Origin: Methylotenera sp.
GTDB lineage: Bacteria; Pseudomonadota; Gammaproteobacteria; Burkholderiales; Methylophilaceae
Direction of reading: 5' to 3'
NCBI GenBank assembly: GCA_013140755.1
Contig: JABFSF010000050.1
Span: forward strand, 1 to 41,735
DNA length: 41,735 nucleotides
This document shows, piece after piece, positions 1-9,355 of this stretch. How positions within the stretch are numbered: the stretch's first letter is position 1; every line of letters begins with the position of its first letter. The notes under the pieces are model-generated. The model was not told the origin of the DNA. It did no database searches and saw nothing but the letters and a program-made list of their open reading frames with translations. The position numbers and the translations under genes were made by a program.

Positions 1-505
1 GGTGATCGGCCTTATTGGTAGTCGCCATTTCTATGCGCAAGCGCCTCCCCACGGTAATGGTGACTGTAAGCACATAAGGATACGAAAGCTGACGTTTCGC
101 TTCTGGCGTTTCCTGCATTTCTAACATAATACGTGTTGCCCCTGTGGGCGTTGCATCAATATCAATGATGCGCCAAGGAATAACGCGGGCAAAACCATGC
201 GGACAAAAAGTACTATCCGTTGGATGCGCACCAAACCATGGCCAACAAATAGGCACGCCACCTCTAATTGACCGCCCTTTTACAAAACGTGCATTGCTTG
301 ATAACCATAGCACAGGGTGCTCTAAAAACTTTGGATGCCAGCTAATCACATGTGCACCTTGCAGGGCAATCTTGGCTGTGGCAAGTGGATTATCTACTTC
401 TAAATATTGCAAACCATTTTCATCTTTAGTTTGCAGTACATGTGCATGTAACTTCAATTGCTTTTCTGTTTTATGTTCGCTTGCTACCAATGTTTCTGTG
501 TTCAT
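1..505 (-). CDS. D-hexose-6-phosphate mutarotase (YeaD-like), 3' end cut by window edge
   Basis: The reverse strand reads open for 168 codons from an ATG at 505 and leaves the window at position 1, so only the N-terminal part is visible. The protein contains GAHVISWHP, then RGGVPICWPWFG and HGFAR, the signature of the glucose-6-phosphate 1-epimerase branch of the aldose epimerase superfamily (galactose mutarotase-like beta-sandwich). The family interconverts alpha and beta anomers of hexose phosphates in the cytoplasm. No signal peptide is seen. It lies 38 bp downstream of ilvD on the same strand and could be co-transcribed, but no functional link is evident. The family call is firm; the exact substrate is inferred. 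Confidence 0.85.
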   Translation of the reverse strand, partial: MNTETLVASEHKTEKQLKLHAHVLQTKDENGLQYLEVDNPLATAKIALQGAHVISWHPKFLEHPVLWLSSNARFVKGRSIRGGVPICWPWFGAHPTDSTFCPHGFARVIPWRIIDIDATPTGATRIMLEMQETPEAKRQLSYPYVLTVTITVGRRLRIEMATTNKADH

Positions 506-543
506 ATTGTAAATATTATTCGACTAAGTAATTGATCAGGTTT

Positions 544-2394
544 TTATTTCTCAATCTGAGAAACATCGCGCACCGCGCCGCGTGCCGCACTGGTGCTCAT
601 GGCGGCATAGGCACGCAATGCAGGTGAAACTGCTCGTTGACGGTTGACTGGTTTCCAAGCATCTTTGCCTTTATCCATCATTTTAGCGCGACGATGCGAC
701 ATTTCTTCATCGCTCACCGCTAAATGAATCGTACGGTTGGGAATATCAATTTCAATCGTATCACCTTCTTCCACCAAACCAATAGCACCGCCTTCAGCTG
801 CTTCTGGCGATGCGTGACCAATACTCAAGCCTGATGTGCCTCCAGAAAAACGACCGTCTGTGAGTAATGCGCAATCTTTGCCCAAGCCTTTAGATTTTAA
901 GTAAGAGGTTGGGTAGAGCATTTCTTGCATACCAGGGCCACCGCGTGGGCCTTCATAACGAATCACCACCACATCTCCCGCCAAAATTTTATCTGCCAAG
1001 ATACCTTCAACTGCGGCATCTTGCGATTCAAAAATACGTGCGCGACCTGTGAACTTCAAAATGCTGTCATCCACGCCAGCCGTTTTAACAATGCAACCAT
1101 CCAGTGCGATATTGCCATAAAGTACCGCCAAACCGCCATCTTGGCTATAAGCGTGGGCTTTGTCGCGAATGCAGCCTTCACTTCTATCGTCATCTAAAGT
1201 CGGGTAAAGCATACTTTGGCTAAATGCGATGGTGGTGACGATGCCCGCAGGGGCTGCACGATAGAATTTTTTCACCGCTTCATCTTGCGTGACTTTAATG
1301 TCCCATTGGTTCAAAGCATCACCCAATGTTGGGCTATGTACTGTTGGCGTATCACGGTGAATCACACCAGCGCGGTCCAACTCACCTAAAATACCCATCA
1401 CGCCACCTGCATGGTGCACGTCTTCCATGTGATATTTTTGGGTGGCAGGCGCAACCTTGCACACACATGGCACTTTGCGTGAAATTTGGTCAATGTTGCT
1501 CATGGTAAAATCCACACCAGCTTCATGTGCGGCAGCCAGCAAATGCAACACCGTATTGGTTGAGCCGCCCATCGCCACATCTAACGCCATGGCGTTTTCA
1601 AAGGCTTTCATATTAGCGATTGAACGCGGCAAAACGCTGTAATCATCTTGCTCATAATGACGCTTGGTAATTTCAACAATTAAGCGCCCAGCTTTTAAGA
1701 ATAACTCTTTACGCGCACCGTGTGTGGCAAGTGCAGAGCCATTTCCTGGTAAGCTTAAGCCCAAAGCTTCGGTTAAGCAGTTCATAGAGTTTGCGGTAAA
1801 CATACCAGAGCATGAACCGCAAGTTGGGCAAGCAGAGCGCTCAATGGCTTCTGATTTTGCATCGCTCACTTTGCTATCCGCTGCAGCCACCATGGCATCG
1901 ACTAAATCGAGTTTTAACTCCTCGCCTTGCCAGTTTACCTTACCCGCTTCCATCGGCCCGCCAGAAACAAATACCACAGGAATATTCAAACGCAAAGCCG
2001 CCATCAACATTCCTGGCGTGATTTTGTCGCAGTTTGAAATGCACACCATCGCATCTGCGCAATGCGCGTTGACCATATATTCCACGCTGTCTGCAATTAA
2101 ATCGCGGCTAGGCAAGCTATACAACATGCCGCCGTGACCCATCGCAATGCCGTCATCCACCGCAATGGTGTTGAACTCTTTCGCTACGCCACCTGCGCGC
2201 TCAATTTCACGTGCGACTAACTGACCTAAGTCTTTTAAATGCACGTGCCCTGGCACAAACTGCGTAAATGAATTCACTACCGCGATAATTGGCTTATCAA
2301 AATCACCATCTTTCATGCCCGTGGCGCGCCAAAGCGCACGTGCGCCCGCCATGTTGCGGCCATGAGTAGTGGTATGAGAACGATAAACTGGCAT
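544..2394 (-). CDS. ilvD: Dihydroxy-acid dehydratase
   Basis: IlvD removes water from 2,3-dihydroxy-isovalerate and 2,3-dihydroxy-3-methylvalerate, the third common step of valine/isoleucine biosynthesis, in the cytoplasm. At 616 aa it has the usual length of the proteobacterial form. Visible marks are NCDKITPGM (cysteine 122) and the [18 protein letters not shown] stretch (cysteines 189, 192, 195), typical of the IlvD/Edd family and its iron-sulfur cluster. The C-terminal GPRGGPGM and GRFSGGTSG motifs are intact. The start is the ATG at 2394; the ribosome-binding site is weak. The 110 bp upstream separate it from rnfG on the same strand, so it may have its own promoter, although I could not identify a convincing one. 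Confidence 0.97.
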   Translation of the reverse strand: MPVYRSHTTTHGRNMAGARALWRATGMKDGDFDKPIIAVVNSFTQFVPGHVHLKDLGQLVAREIERAGGVAKEFNTIAVDDGIAMGHGGMLYSLPSRDLIADSVEYMVNAHCADAMVCISNCDKITPGMLMAALRLNIPVVFVSGGPMEAGKVNWQGEELKLDLVDAMVAAADSKVSDAKSEAIERSACPTCGSCSGMFTANSMNCLTEALGLSLPGNGSALATHGARKELFLKAGRLIVEITKRHYEQDDYSVLPRSIANMKAFENAMALDVAMGGSTNTVLHLLAAAHEAGVDFTMSNIDQISRKVPCVCKVAPATQKYHMEDVHHAGGVMGILGELDRAGVIHRDTPTVHSPTLGDALNQWDIKVTQDEAVKKFYRAAPAGIVTTIAFSQSMLYPTLDDDRSEGCIRDKAHAYSQDGGLAVLYGNIALDGCIVKTAGVDDSILKFTGRARIFESQDAAVEGILADKILAGDVVVIRYEGPRGGPGMQEMLYPTSYLKSKGLGKDCALLTDGRFSGGTSGLSIGHASPEAAEGGAIGLVEEGDTIEIDIPNRTIHLAVSDEEMSHRRAKMMDKGKDAWKPVNRQRAVSPALRAYAAMSTSAARGAVRDVSQIEK

Positions 2395-2504
2395 AGTAAA
2401 ATCCGTTAAAAATAAATAGTTAAATAATTAAAGTCTCATTCTAAGACTAGCTAAACAATATCAGTATTTGATAAGCACTTGCGCAGCGTTCTAATCAAAA
2501 TAAA

Positions 2505-3140
2505 TTATGCTAACAGCATTGCTTTATTTTGCTCAAAATAAAGCAATGCTCGGTGTACCGCTTTAACTACAGCTCGTGGCGTAATCGTTGCGCCCACCAT
2601 GTAATCAAATTTTCCACCATCTTTTTTTACTTGCCACTGTGTGACTGATGATTTTTGGATAGATTCATCATTGAAAAGTTTAATCCAATTACCGTGTGCA
2701 ACGTCAATGTAATCACCCAAACCAGGTGTTTCTTTATGCGCTAATACACGCACACCGCTGACTGAGCCATCCGCACGAATAGCAATGAGTAATTTAATAT
2801 CCCCACTGTAGCCATCATGCGCAATCGCTTCAAGTATCACGCCAGCGGCCTTACCATTGTGCCTTGCAATGTGAGCAGTACTTGTTTGTTGGTTACCTAG
2901 TTGCGTATTAGGTGCAATTTTTCTGGTTTCTTTAATCAAGTCATTATCATAGTTGCTACTGGGCAAAATCTGTTGAAATAACATCAACCGCGCCTCTCTC
3001 TCACTCGCCTCTATTGGAGCCTTGGTGATTTTAAAAACAGTCACGAGCATTAAAGTACCAACAAATGCAAAGACAATTAAAGTGAGTGCCGTTTTTGATG
3101 CATGTTTAAGGATAGGGTTTTTAATTAAATCGTCTGACAT
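2505..3140 (-). CDS. rnfG: Rnf electron transport complex subunit G
   Basis: RnfG is the FMN-carrying periplasmic-side subunit of the membrane-bound Rnf complex, which couples electron flow between ferredoxin and NAD (or feeds SoxR reduction in enterobacteria) to ion movement. The protein has one N-terminal membrane helix (about residues 17-37) followed by the FMN-binding domain. The flavinylation motif appears as VGATITPRAV, with Thr185 the expected FMN attachment site. I place the start at the ATG at 3140 (MSDDLIKN), 1 bp after the rnfD stop, rather than at an in-frame codon further upstream inside rnfD. It is the last gene of the cluster; the expected rnfE does not follow. Confidence 0.93.
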   Translation of the reverse strand: MSDDLIKNPILKHASKTALTLIVFAFVGTLMLVTVFKITKAPIEASEREARLMLFQQILPSSNYDNDLIKETRKIAPNTQLGNQQTSTAHIARHNGKAAGVILEAIAHDGYSGDIKLLIAIRADGSVSGVRVLAHKETPGLGDYIDVAHGNWIKLFNDESIQKSSVTQWQVKKDGGKFDYMVGATITPRAVVKAVHRALLYFEQNKAMLLA

Positions 3141-3141
3141 C

Positions 3142-4161
3142 TTACTTCTCGTGACCAAAAACGCGCGGTTGTGTGAGCGCATCAATAAGTGGCACACACA
3201 TGTTCATAATCAACACCGCAAAGGCTACTCCATCAGGGTATCCACCATACACGCGAATCAAATAAGTCAGCACGCCCGCCCCTGCTGCAAAATAAAGCTT
3301 GCCACGCGGCGTGGTAGGGCCGCTGACAGGGTCGGTAATAATAAAAAACGCCGCCAGCAATGATGCGCCTCCAACCAAATGAAACATTGGGTTAGCAAAA
3401 TGCGCTGGGTTAATTGCATAAAAAACCAGTGAAATGGCTGCTATTGCCGCTAAAAATGCCGTTGGCAAATGCCAGCTAATAATGCGTTGCTGTATTAAAT
3501 ATAAGCCACCAAGCAAATATGCCCCCGTCACCAGTTCACCACCTTTTGCGCCAAATGTGCCAAAAATTGGGGCTTGGGCAATGGCTGCCACCTCATGATT
3601 TAGCTTCAATTGCGTTTTTAAATAATCTAGTGGTGTAGCAGAGGTAATCGCATCTACTTTCACATCATTTGGCAATATATTGCTAAAAATGAAGTTAAGC
3701 TGGTCTAAAAAACTCAACTTAGTTTGTGCCAACAACAATGGCGCAGGCCATTTGGTCATAATGAGTGGAAATGAAATTAACAACACCGCATAACCCACCA
3801 TCGCAGGGTTAAACGGATTATAGCCAAGCCCACCATAAAGTTGCTTAGCAATAACAATCGCAAATAAAGTACCTACCACTATGAGCCACCAAGGGGCAAG
3901 GGGCGGCAAAGCCAGCGCGAGCAACCATGCGGTGACCACTGCACTTAAATCCATTAAATACGGCTTAACAGGGCGTTGACGAATTTTAAGTAACAATGCC
4001 TCTGCTAGCAAAGCGGTAACCGTAGCAAGCGTAATGGTCACCAAAATGCCGCCGCCATAAATCCACACATAAGCAAAAATGCCAGGCACGAGTGCAAGCA
4101 ACACCTTTAGCATAATGGTGCTGACCGATGGTGCGTTAGTAATATAAGGTGAACGGTTCAA
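3142..4161 (-). CDS. rnfD: Rnf electron transport complex subunit D
   Basis: RnfD is a polytopic inner-membrane subunit of the Rnf complex with a covalently bound FMN, homologous to NqrB. The 339-aa protein opens with SPYITNAPSVSTIM, the conserved family start, and has eight or more hydrophobic segments. The expected flavinylation site is in TSATPLDY, with Thr176 the likely attachment residue. GLGYNPFNPAMVGYA and TDPVSGPTTPRGK are strongly conserved in the NqrB/RnfD family. It is 15 bp from rnfC upstream and 1 bp from rnfG downstream, consistent with a single polycistronic message. Confidence 0.95.
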   Translation of the reverse strand: MNRSPYITNAPSVSTIMLKVLLALVPGIFAYVWIYGGGILVTITLATVTALLAEALLLKIRQRPVKPYLMDLSAVVTAWLLALALPPLAPWWLIVVGTLFAIVIAKQLYGGLGYNPFNPAMVGYAVLLISFPLIMTKWPAPLLLAQTKLSFLDQLNFIFSNILPNDVKVDAITSATPLDYLKTQLKLNHEVAAIAQAPIFGTFGAKGGELVTGAYLLGGLYLIQQRIISWHLPTAFLAAIAAISLVFYAINPAHFANPMFHLVGGASLLAAFFIITDPVSGPTTPRGKLYFAAGAGVLTYLIRVYGGYPDGVAFAVLIMNMCVPLIDALTQPRVFGHEK

Positions 4162-4176
4162 ATTAAACTTTCTCGT

Positions 4177-5991
4177 TTAGTCGTTTTTTTCTAGTTTCTC
4201 AGCTTCTTTTGCTGCTTTCATCGCTTTGGCGCGTTCAATGGCGGCAGCAATTTTTGCTTGTTTTTCTGCGTCAATATTAGAGCTAACATCTGCAGTTTTT
4301 TCTAAACCCACGCTTTTGCGTCTTGCATCAATTTCTGCGATTTCTTGTTGAACAGCAGGGTTAGTTGGCGCAACATTTTTTGGCGCATTGCCCGCTTGTT
4401 GGGAAGCAAGTTTTGCCGCTTTTGCACGATCAACAGCAGCAGCAATGGCGGCTTGTTTGGCTAGTTTTGCAGCATCCTCACTGCTTGCTTCTGGGGTAAC
4501 TGCTTCATTTTTTTCTGGTTCTGCTTTTGTCGCCTCCGCTTTGGCACCGTCTAATTTAGAACCCAGTGCACGTTCGGCATGTTTTTGCGCACGTTCTTGT
4601 TTTTCACGCTCAATTCTAGCGAGTCTAAACTCATTGCGTTCGCGCGCTAAGTCCGCTGCTTCTTTAGCTTTATCTTGCGCAATAATTTCACTCTTAGCAT
4701 AGCGATAATATTGCACCAGTGGAATACTACTTGGACAAACATAACTGCACACACCGCACTCAATACAATCAAATAAATTGTAATCACGCGCTTTTTCAAA
4801 ATTGTCTGATTTTGAAAACCAATATAACTCTTGCGGCTGCAATTGTATCGGGCAAGCATCCGCACAACGTGCACAACGAATACATGGCATAGCGGGCGGT
4901 GGTGGCGCAAATAAGGCAGGTGATGATGCAATAATACAGTTAGCCGCCTTGGTAATAGGCACATCGTGCGATGGCAAATCAAAGCCCATCATCGGCCCAC
5001 CCATAATAAAGTGTGTAGTGTTGGGTTTTTCACCCCCTGCAGCTTTTAATAACACGGGTAACGGTGTGCCAAATAACACTTCAAAGTTTTGTGGGTCTTG
5101 CACATTGCCCGTCACCGTCACCACGCGGTTAATAGCGGGTTCACCCAAGCAAAAAAAGCGATAAAGTGCTCGCACTGTTGCCACATTAAACACTTGTACA
5201 CCTAATTGCGTAGCACGCTTGTTGTGGGGAATTTCAATGTTCGCCACCAAACGTATCAACTGACGTGCATCGCCACTGGGATATTGCGTAGGCACTATGA
5301 CAATGGTGATATGCTTGCCAGCAGTGGCCGCTTGCATAGCGACAATCGCTTGCGGCTTGTTGTCTTCAATACCGATAATGCTTCTTTGCGCCCCTAACAA
5401 ATGCTGTGCAATGACAATCCCTTGCACAATTTCATCCGCATGTTCACGCATCAGCATATCATCACAGGTGATATAAGGCTCGCACTCTGCCGCATTGATA
5501 ATCAAGGTATGAATGTTCGATGCACTATCCGCACGTAGCTTAATATGTGTGGGAAAAGTCGCCCCGCCCAAGCCCACAATACCCGAATTACGCAAACTAG
5601 CGACGAGTGCATGTTTGTCTGCATGTTGCCAATCTTGCGGCTTACGTTCAACCCAAACATCTTTGCCATCAGGTATCAGCGTGATGCAAATATCAGGCAA
5701 GCCCGATGGGTGCGGAATTGTCGCTTCTGCAATTGCACTAACCGTACCAGAAGTAGGTGCATGGATGGCGGCAGATACCGCGCCCTCGGCCTCAGCAAGC
5801 AACTGCCCTTTAAGCACGTAATCACCCTCTTGCACTAACACTTTAGGTAAGTGCCCAATATGTTGTCGCAAGGGCAACACTAATGCTGGCGGTAACGGCA
5901 ATTTGGTTATTGGCAACTGCGTCGATTCGGCTTTATGCTCAGTCGGATGAACACCGCGCTTTGGTTTAAAAAAGTTAAGAATGGCGTTCAT
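4177..5991 (-). CDS. rnfC: Rnf electron transport complex subunit C
   Basis: RnfC is the membrane-associated NADH/FMN and iron-sulfur subunit of the complex, facing the cytoplasm. The 604-aa protein has the N-terminal RnfC barrel-like domain (about residues 25-110), the SLBB/NADH-binding region (GIVGLGGATFPTHIK at about 137-151), and two 4Fe-4S motifs: cysteines 370, 373, 376, 380 and 409, 412, 415, 419. From about residue 440 the chain becomes an Ala/Lys/Glu-rich, probably helical tail with two near copies of a KQA-IAAA-RAKA unit; such tails are common in proteobacterial RnfC. The stop is directly followed by the intergenic gap to rnfD, and the start abuts the rnfB stop. Confidence 0.95.
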   Translation of the reverse strand: MNAILNFFKPKRGVHPTEHKAESTQLPITKLPLPPALVLPLRQHIGHLPKVLVQEGDYVLKGQLLAEAEGAVSAAIHAPTSGTVSAIAEATIPHPSGLPDICITLIPDGKDVWVERKPQDWQHADKHALVASLRNSGIVGLGGATFPTHIKLRADSASNIHTLIINAAECEPYITCDDMLMREHADEIVQGIVIAQHLLGAQRSIIGIEDNKPQAIVAMQAATAGKHITIVIVPTQYPSGDARQLIRLVANIEIPHNKRATQLGVQVFNVATVRALYRFFCLGEPAINRVVTVTGNVQDPQNFEVLFGTPLPVLLKAAGGEKPNTTHFIMGGPMMGFDLPSHDVPITKAANCIIASSPALFAPPPPAMPCIRCARCADACPIQLQPQELYWFSKSDNFEKARDYNLFDCIECGVCSYVCPSSIPLVQYYRYAKSEIIAQDKAKEAADLARERNEFRLARIEREKQERAQKHAERALGSKLDGAKAEATKAEPEKNEAVTPEASSEDAAKLAKQAAIAAAVDRAKAAKLASQQAGNAPKNVAPTNPAVQQEIAEIDARRKSVGLEKTADVSSNIDAEKQAKIAAAIERAKAMKAAKEAEKLEKND

Positions 5992-6576
5992 TTAGTGAAG
6001 CCCTTCCTTTAACTCTAACTCATTCAATGGCATAGCGCGAATCGGAATGATTGGGTATTTCCACTTCCAATTATCGGGGGTTTCGGCAATTGGCTTCATA
6101 GTGATGCAATCCACAGGGCAAGGTGGCAAGCATAACTCGCAACCTGTACATTCACTACTGATAATAGTGTGCATGTGTTTGGCTGCACCTAAAATCGCAT
6201 CTACAGGGCAGGCTTGTATGCACAGCGTGCAACCTATACATGTTTGCTCATCAATCAACGCAACCGATTTTGGTTTAGGTGCACCATGTTCCGCATTGAG
6301 CGGCTTATACTCCACACCCATTAAATCGGCCAGCGCGTGTACTCCCGCATCTCCTCCAGGTGGACATTGATTAATATCTGCCTCACCTGCGGCAATCGCC
6401 GTGGCATAAGGCTTACAGCCTGGGTAGCCGCATTGCCCGCATTGGGTTTGTGGCAAAATTGCATCAATACGAGCCACCAGCGGGTCGCCCTCCACTTTAA
6501 ATTTAAGGGCGGCGTAGCCTAAACCTAAACCTAAAACAAGGGCAAGCCCCAACATAATCGTCAAAGCAGTCAGCAT
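5992..6576 (-). CDS. rnfB: Rnf electron transport complex subunit B
   Basis: RnfB is the multi-cluster ferredoxin-like subunit that takes electrons at the cytoplasmic face. The 194-aa protein has an N-terminal membrane anchor (about residues 2-23), a four-cysteine Fe-S domain (CGQCGYPGC with Cys46, 49, 54 and Cys71), and two 4Fe-4S ferredoxin motifs, [14 protein letters not shown] (Cys113-123) and [14 protein letters not shown] (Cys143-153). All cluster ligands are present. It follows rnfA after 1 bp and its stop codon touches the rnfC start, so the two are very likely translationally coupled. Confidence 0.96.
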   Translation of the reverse strand: MLTALTIMLGLALVLGLGLGYAALKFKVEGDPLVARIDAILPQTQCGQCGYPGCKPYATAIAAGEADINQCPPGGDAGVHALADLMGVEYKPLNAEHGAPKPKSVALIDEQTCIGCTLCIQACPVDAILGAAKHMHTIISSECTGCELCLPPCPVDCITMKPIAETPDNWKWKYPIIPIRAMPLNELELKEGLH

Positions 6577-6577
6577 T

Positions 6578-7171
6578 TTAGTATCTATCCAGCCCAGCGA
6601 AACCCATAAAGGCCAAACTCATCAACGCGGCTGTCACCATCGCAATCGCAGAACCTTGAAACACTTTTGGCACATCTGCCGCCTCTAAACGCTCACGCAT
6701 AGAGGCAAATAAAATCAGCACCAACGAAAAGCCCACCGCACCACCTAAACCAAAAAGTAATGACTCTACAAAGCTATGGCTGGCTTGCGCATTAAGCAAT
6801 GGAATACCGAGCACCGCACAGTTAGTCGTGATAAGTGGCAAGAAAATACCTAAACCTTGATAAAGCGGGGGAAAGTTTTTTTCCATCACCATTTCAGTCA
6901 ACTGCACTACACCTGCAATAATGACAATAAATGACAATGTCCGTAGATACAACAAGCCGTTAGGCTCAAGCAAATAATGATTCACTCCCCAACTGGTCAT
7001 AGAGCCAATGCTGAGTACCAATGCAGTAGCACCAGCCATACCGATAGAGGCTTCTAATTTTTTAGAAACCCCCATAAAAGGGCAAAGCCCTAAAATTTTA
7101 ACTAATACGATATTATTGACAAACACCGTGCCAATTAAAATCATAAGATAATGATGCCAATCGATTGCCAT
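6578..7171 (-). CDS. rnfA: Rnf electron transport complex subunit A
   Basis: RnfA is an integral membrane subunit of the Rnf complex, homologous to NqrE. The sequence contains [20 protein letters not shown] and [15 protein letters not shown], hallmarks of RnfA rather than of its paralog RnfE. Six membrane segments can be seen. The start is uncertain: a TTG at 7201 would give 207 aa, and ATG codons at 7177 and 7171 are in frame. I choose 7171 (197 aa) because family members begin only a few residues before the first helix, and because a good -10 box at 7212-7217 would put the transcript start near 7205, almost on the TTG. It is the first gene of the operon. Confidence 0.93.
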   Translation of the reverse strand: MAIDWHHYLMILIGTVFVNNIVLVKILGLCPFMGVSKKLEASIGMAGATALVLSIGSMTSWGVNHYLLEPNGLLYLRTLSFIVIIAGVVQLTEMVMEKNFPPLYQGLGIFLPLITTNCAVLGIPLLNAQASHSFVESLLFGLGGAVGFSLVLILFASMRERLEAADVPKVFQGSAIAMVTAALMSLAFMGFAGLDRY

Positions 7172-7211
7172 GACCATATCAATGGTGAAAAAAGTGCTCA
7201 ATTAAAGTCGC

Positions 7212-7240
7212 ATTATACCGCGTTTAAATTCAACTGAACG
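7212..7240 (-). promoter_or_regulatory. Putative sigma-70 promoter of the rnf operon
   Basis: On the minus strand a perfect -10 hexamer TATAAT occupies 7212-7217. Upstream of it, 17 bp away, lies CGTTCA (7235-7240), a moderate -35. The predicted transcript start near 7205 is just before rnfA. The -10 match is exact; the -35 is weak, so this is a sequence-based proposal only. Confidence 0.45.
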
Positions 7241-7333
7241 CGCTTTTTAGAGAACAAAGCACCTGCTATTGCGGTCAGCAAGGCAGTTATGTTAATTTGT
7301 ACTAACGCTAGATGTTAATGAAAGAAGCTTAAA

Positions 7334-7765
7334 TTGATTGATTGGACAAACTTTACACCTTGGAGTGCGCTTTGTGGCGGCATATTGATTGGCTTAGCTG
7401 CTTCATTATTGATATTACTCAATGGGAAAATTGCAGGCATTTCGGGTATTCTAGGCGGCTTGTTGCAAGCAAAGAAACACGACATCGCTTGGCGCATCAT
7501 GTTTATTCTAGGCTTGATTGCCTCACCTATGATTTGGCAAGCGTTTGCACATTTACCTGCTATGAGTATAGATGCTGATAACCACTTACTCGCAATCGCG
7601 GGAGTGCTGGTAGGCGTGGGAACGCGCTATGCTGCTGGCTGCACAAGCGGTCATGGGGTGTGTGGCATTTCAAGACTATCATTACGCTCTATCATTGCTA
7701 CACTTCTCTTTATGGTAACTGGTTTTATCACGGTATATCTCATGCGTCATGGGCTGGGAGTGTAA
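7334..7765 (+). CDS. YeeE/YedE (DUF395) family membrane protein, first half
   Basis: A 143-aa membrane protein with four hydrophobic segments and the family signature GVGTRYAAGCTSGHGVCG followed by SRLSLRS. YeeE/YedE proteins import small sulfur compounds such as thiosulfate, using conserved cysteines like the two in GCTSGHGVCG. The start codon is TTG (7334), preceded by an AAGAAG ribosome-binding site; no suitable ATG exists nearby. The next gene encodes the second half of the same family, as in known two-gene pairs. It faces away from rnfA across about 160 bp. The exact substrate is not shown by the sequence. Confidence 0.85.
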   Translation: MIDWTNFTPWSALCGGILIGLAASLLILLNGKIAGISGILGGLLQAKKHDIAWRIMFILGLIASPMIWQAFAHLPAMSIDADNHLLAIAGVLVGVGTRYAAGCTSGHGVCGISRLSLRSIIATLLFMVTGFITVYLMRHGLGV

Positions 7766-7768
7766 ACC

Positions 7769-8221
7769 ATGAAAAAACATTTAAATTCTCTTTGGGCATT
7801 GTGCGCTGCCTTATTCTCAGGGCTTATATTTGGTCTAGGTTTAATTTTAGCTGGCATGGCAAACCCCGCTAAAGTGCTCGGCTTTCTTGACATTACAGGT
7901 GCATGGGATCCCTCATTAGCACTGGTCATGTGTGGTGCAATTACCATTGGTGCAATTGCTTTTACAATTGCAAAAAAGCGACAAGTAACTTTTCTTGGAT
8001 TAAATCTGCACCTACCAACAGCGCACAAAGCGGATATACGCCTAGCACTGGGCAGTATTTTATTTGGCATTGGCTGGGGTTTATCTGGCATTTGCCCAGG
8101 CCCAGCATTAGTGTTACTGGGAACGGGGATTGCAAAAGGCTTTTATTTTGCAAGCTTTATGTTACTAGGAATGCTGATTTTTGCAGGGCTTGAACTTTGG
8201 CGTTCAAACAAACGGCGTTAG
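7769..8221 (+). CDS. YeeE/YedE (DUF395) family membrane protein, second half
   Basis: A 150-aa membrane protein with SGLIFGLGLILAGMANPAKV and FGIGWGLSGICPGPA, the typical C-terminal half of the YeeE/YedE sulfur-compound transporter family. It starts 3 bp after the stop of the first half and lies in the same frame, but has its own strong GGGAG site 8 bp before the ATG, so it is a true second gene and not the product of a nonsense mutation. The two probably form a heteromeric transporter. Its stop codon is 1 bp from the convergent end of the M48 peptidase gene. Confidence 0.86.
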   Translation: MKKHLNSLWALCAALFSGLIFGLGLILAGMANPAKVLGFLDITGAWDPSLALVMCGAITIGAIAFTIAKKRQVTFLGLNLHLPTAHKADIRLALGSILFGIGWGLSGICPGPALVLLGTGIAKGFYFASFMLLGMLIFAGLELWRSNKRR

Positions 8222-8222
8222 C

Positions 8223-9341
8223 TTAGTCTTCTTCATCTTCCTTTTTAAAGCGTGTTTTTACATCTTTTAAAATGGCAGTTTTATCCCATAGACTGGCTAC
8301 ACAACCTGTGCAGGGATGCTGCTTAATGAAAGCTTGCGTATTTTTGATGCGCTCTAAGGTTTCTGGATGTGAGCTTAACCAAGCAGGCATCTTCTCTGCT
8401 TCTTTGTACTCATCGGCAATTTTTTTGAAAAAGCTGGGCATTCCCTCGCGTTGCATCTGGTGCTTTTCAAGCAACTCTAGGCCTTTTATATCAGCTTCGG
8501 CTTCCACCTGCCTGCTAAAAAACTGTGCTGAAACTTGATGCGCAATAATCATCATCATTGCGTTTGCATCACCTAACACCAACAACACGACTGAAGCAAT
8601 CCCCGCACTGTTAATCATGTTTTTGAGCGAATGGCGTAGCTCTACATGTTGCACTTCATGTGCAAGTACGGCGGCCAACTCATTTGCGTTATCGGCTTTT
8701 TTGAGCAACCCCTTATTAACCACAATAATGCCGCTAGGCACAGCAAAAGCATTAATGCTATCGTCATTGGCAATCAACCAGCGATAGTGGTAGCGTGAGC
8801 CAGCAGTTAGCTTATTGCCGATGGCAGCCACTGCATCTACAGCCGCGCCTTCTTTAAGCAACTGACCTTCCGTATCAAGTGACTTTAAAACGGAATCGCC
8901 TATCTTTTTCTCGGTTTCAAGAGATACTTTTGAAGCTGTCCAGTCAAGCACACGGTCATATTGCCAAACAATTAAACCCACCACCAATAACAATGTCCCC
9001 GCACCTATCCATAAGCTTTTCCAAACGGTGCTTTGCGAAACTGTACTGGCTTTCCAGCCTTTTAGACCCACTATTTGCGCAACAGGCAACAACGCAACCA
9101 TTTGCTTTTGCGCTTGAGTGTTGGCTGGGCTTAGCATCCAATGCTGCCCGTCAGCCTGCCAATGCAGTTGCAATTGGTCATGGTGAAAACCACCCACTTC
9201 TGCCTTAATTTGGTTAAACGCAATGTGTAGTTGTGGCAGCTCATGCACAAGCAAAGCTGACTCAGTCACCGAACAACGCACAGGCTTACCACTATGTGGG
9301 TGCTGTGGGCTAAACAGTAGCGCATTCACTTCTTGCGTCAT
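8223..9341 (-). CDS. M48 family zinc metallopeptidase with N-terminal extension
   Basis: The 372-aa protein has a soluble N-terminal region of about 105 residues with no motif I recognise, one membrane helix (about residues 109-127), and an M48 (Ste24/HtpX-like) peptidase domain. The zinc motif LAHEVQHVELRH has H228, E229 and H232, with the third ligand expected in VEAEAD (about 280-284). SINAFAVPSGIIVVNKGLL is the usual M48 upstream block. The peptidase domain most likely acts in the envelope, but topology is not certain from sequence. The gene is 14 bp downstream of the AIM24-like gene, probably one transcript. The substrate is unknown. Confidence 0.88.
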   Translation of the reverse strand: MTQEVNALLFSPQHPHSGKPVRCSVTESALLVHELPQLHIAFNQIKAEVGGFHHDQLQLHWQADGQHWMLSPANTQAQKQMVALLPVAQIVGLKGWKASTVSQSTVWKSLWIGAGTLLLVVGLIVWQYDRVLDWTASKVSLETEKKIGDSVLKSLDTEGQLLKEGAAVDAVAAIGNKLTAGSRYHYRWLIANDDSINAFAVPSGIIVVNKGLLKKADNANELAAVLAHEVQHVELRHSLKNMINSAGIASVVLLVLGDANAMMMIIAHQVSAQFFSRQVEAEADIKGLELLEKHQMQREGMPSFFKKIADEYKEAEKMPAWLSSHPETLERIKNTQAFIKQHPCTGCVASLWDKTAILKDVKTRFKKEDEED

Positions 9342-9355
9342 GATTGGCTAACCGG

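Noticed and set aside
1664-2137. Plus-strand frame of 157 codons opposite ilvD
   Set aside because: It lies entirely inside ilvD, has no family features and no start signal.
4388-4702. Plus-strand frame of 104 codons opposite rnfC
   Set aside because: It is an Ala/Ser-rich shadow of the Ala/Lys-rich RnfC tail, with no independent coding evidence.
7763-7771. A nonsense mutation splitting one YeeE/YedE gene into two
   Set aside because: The halves are in the same frame with one stop between, but the second has its own GGGAG site and a normal N-terminus, and two-gene pairs are known for this family.
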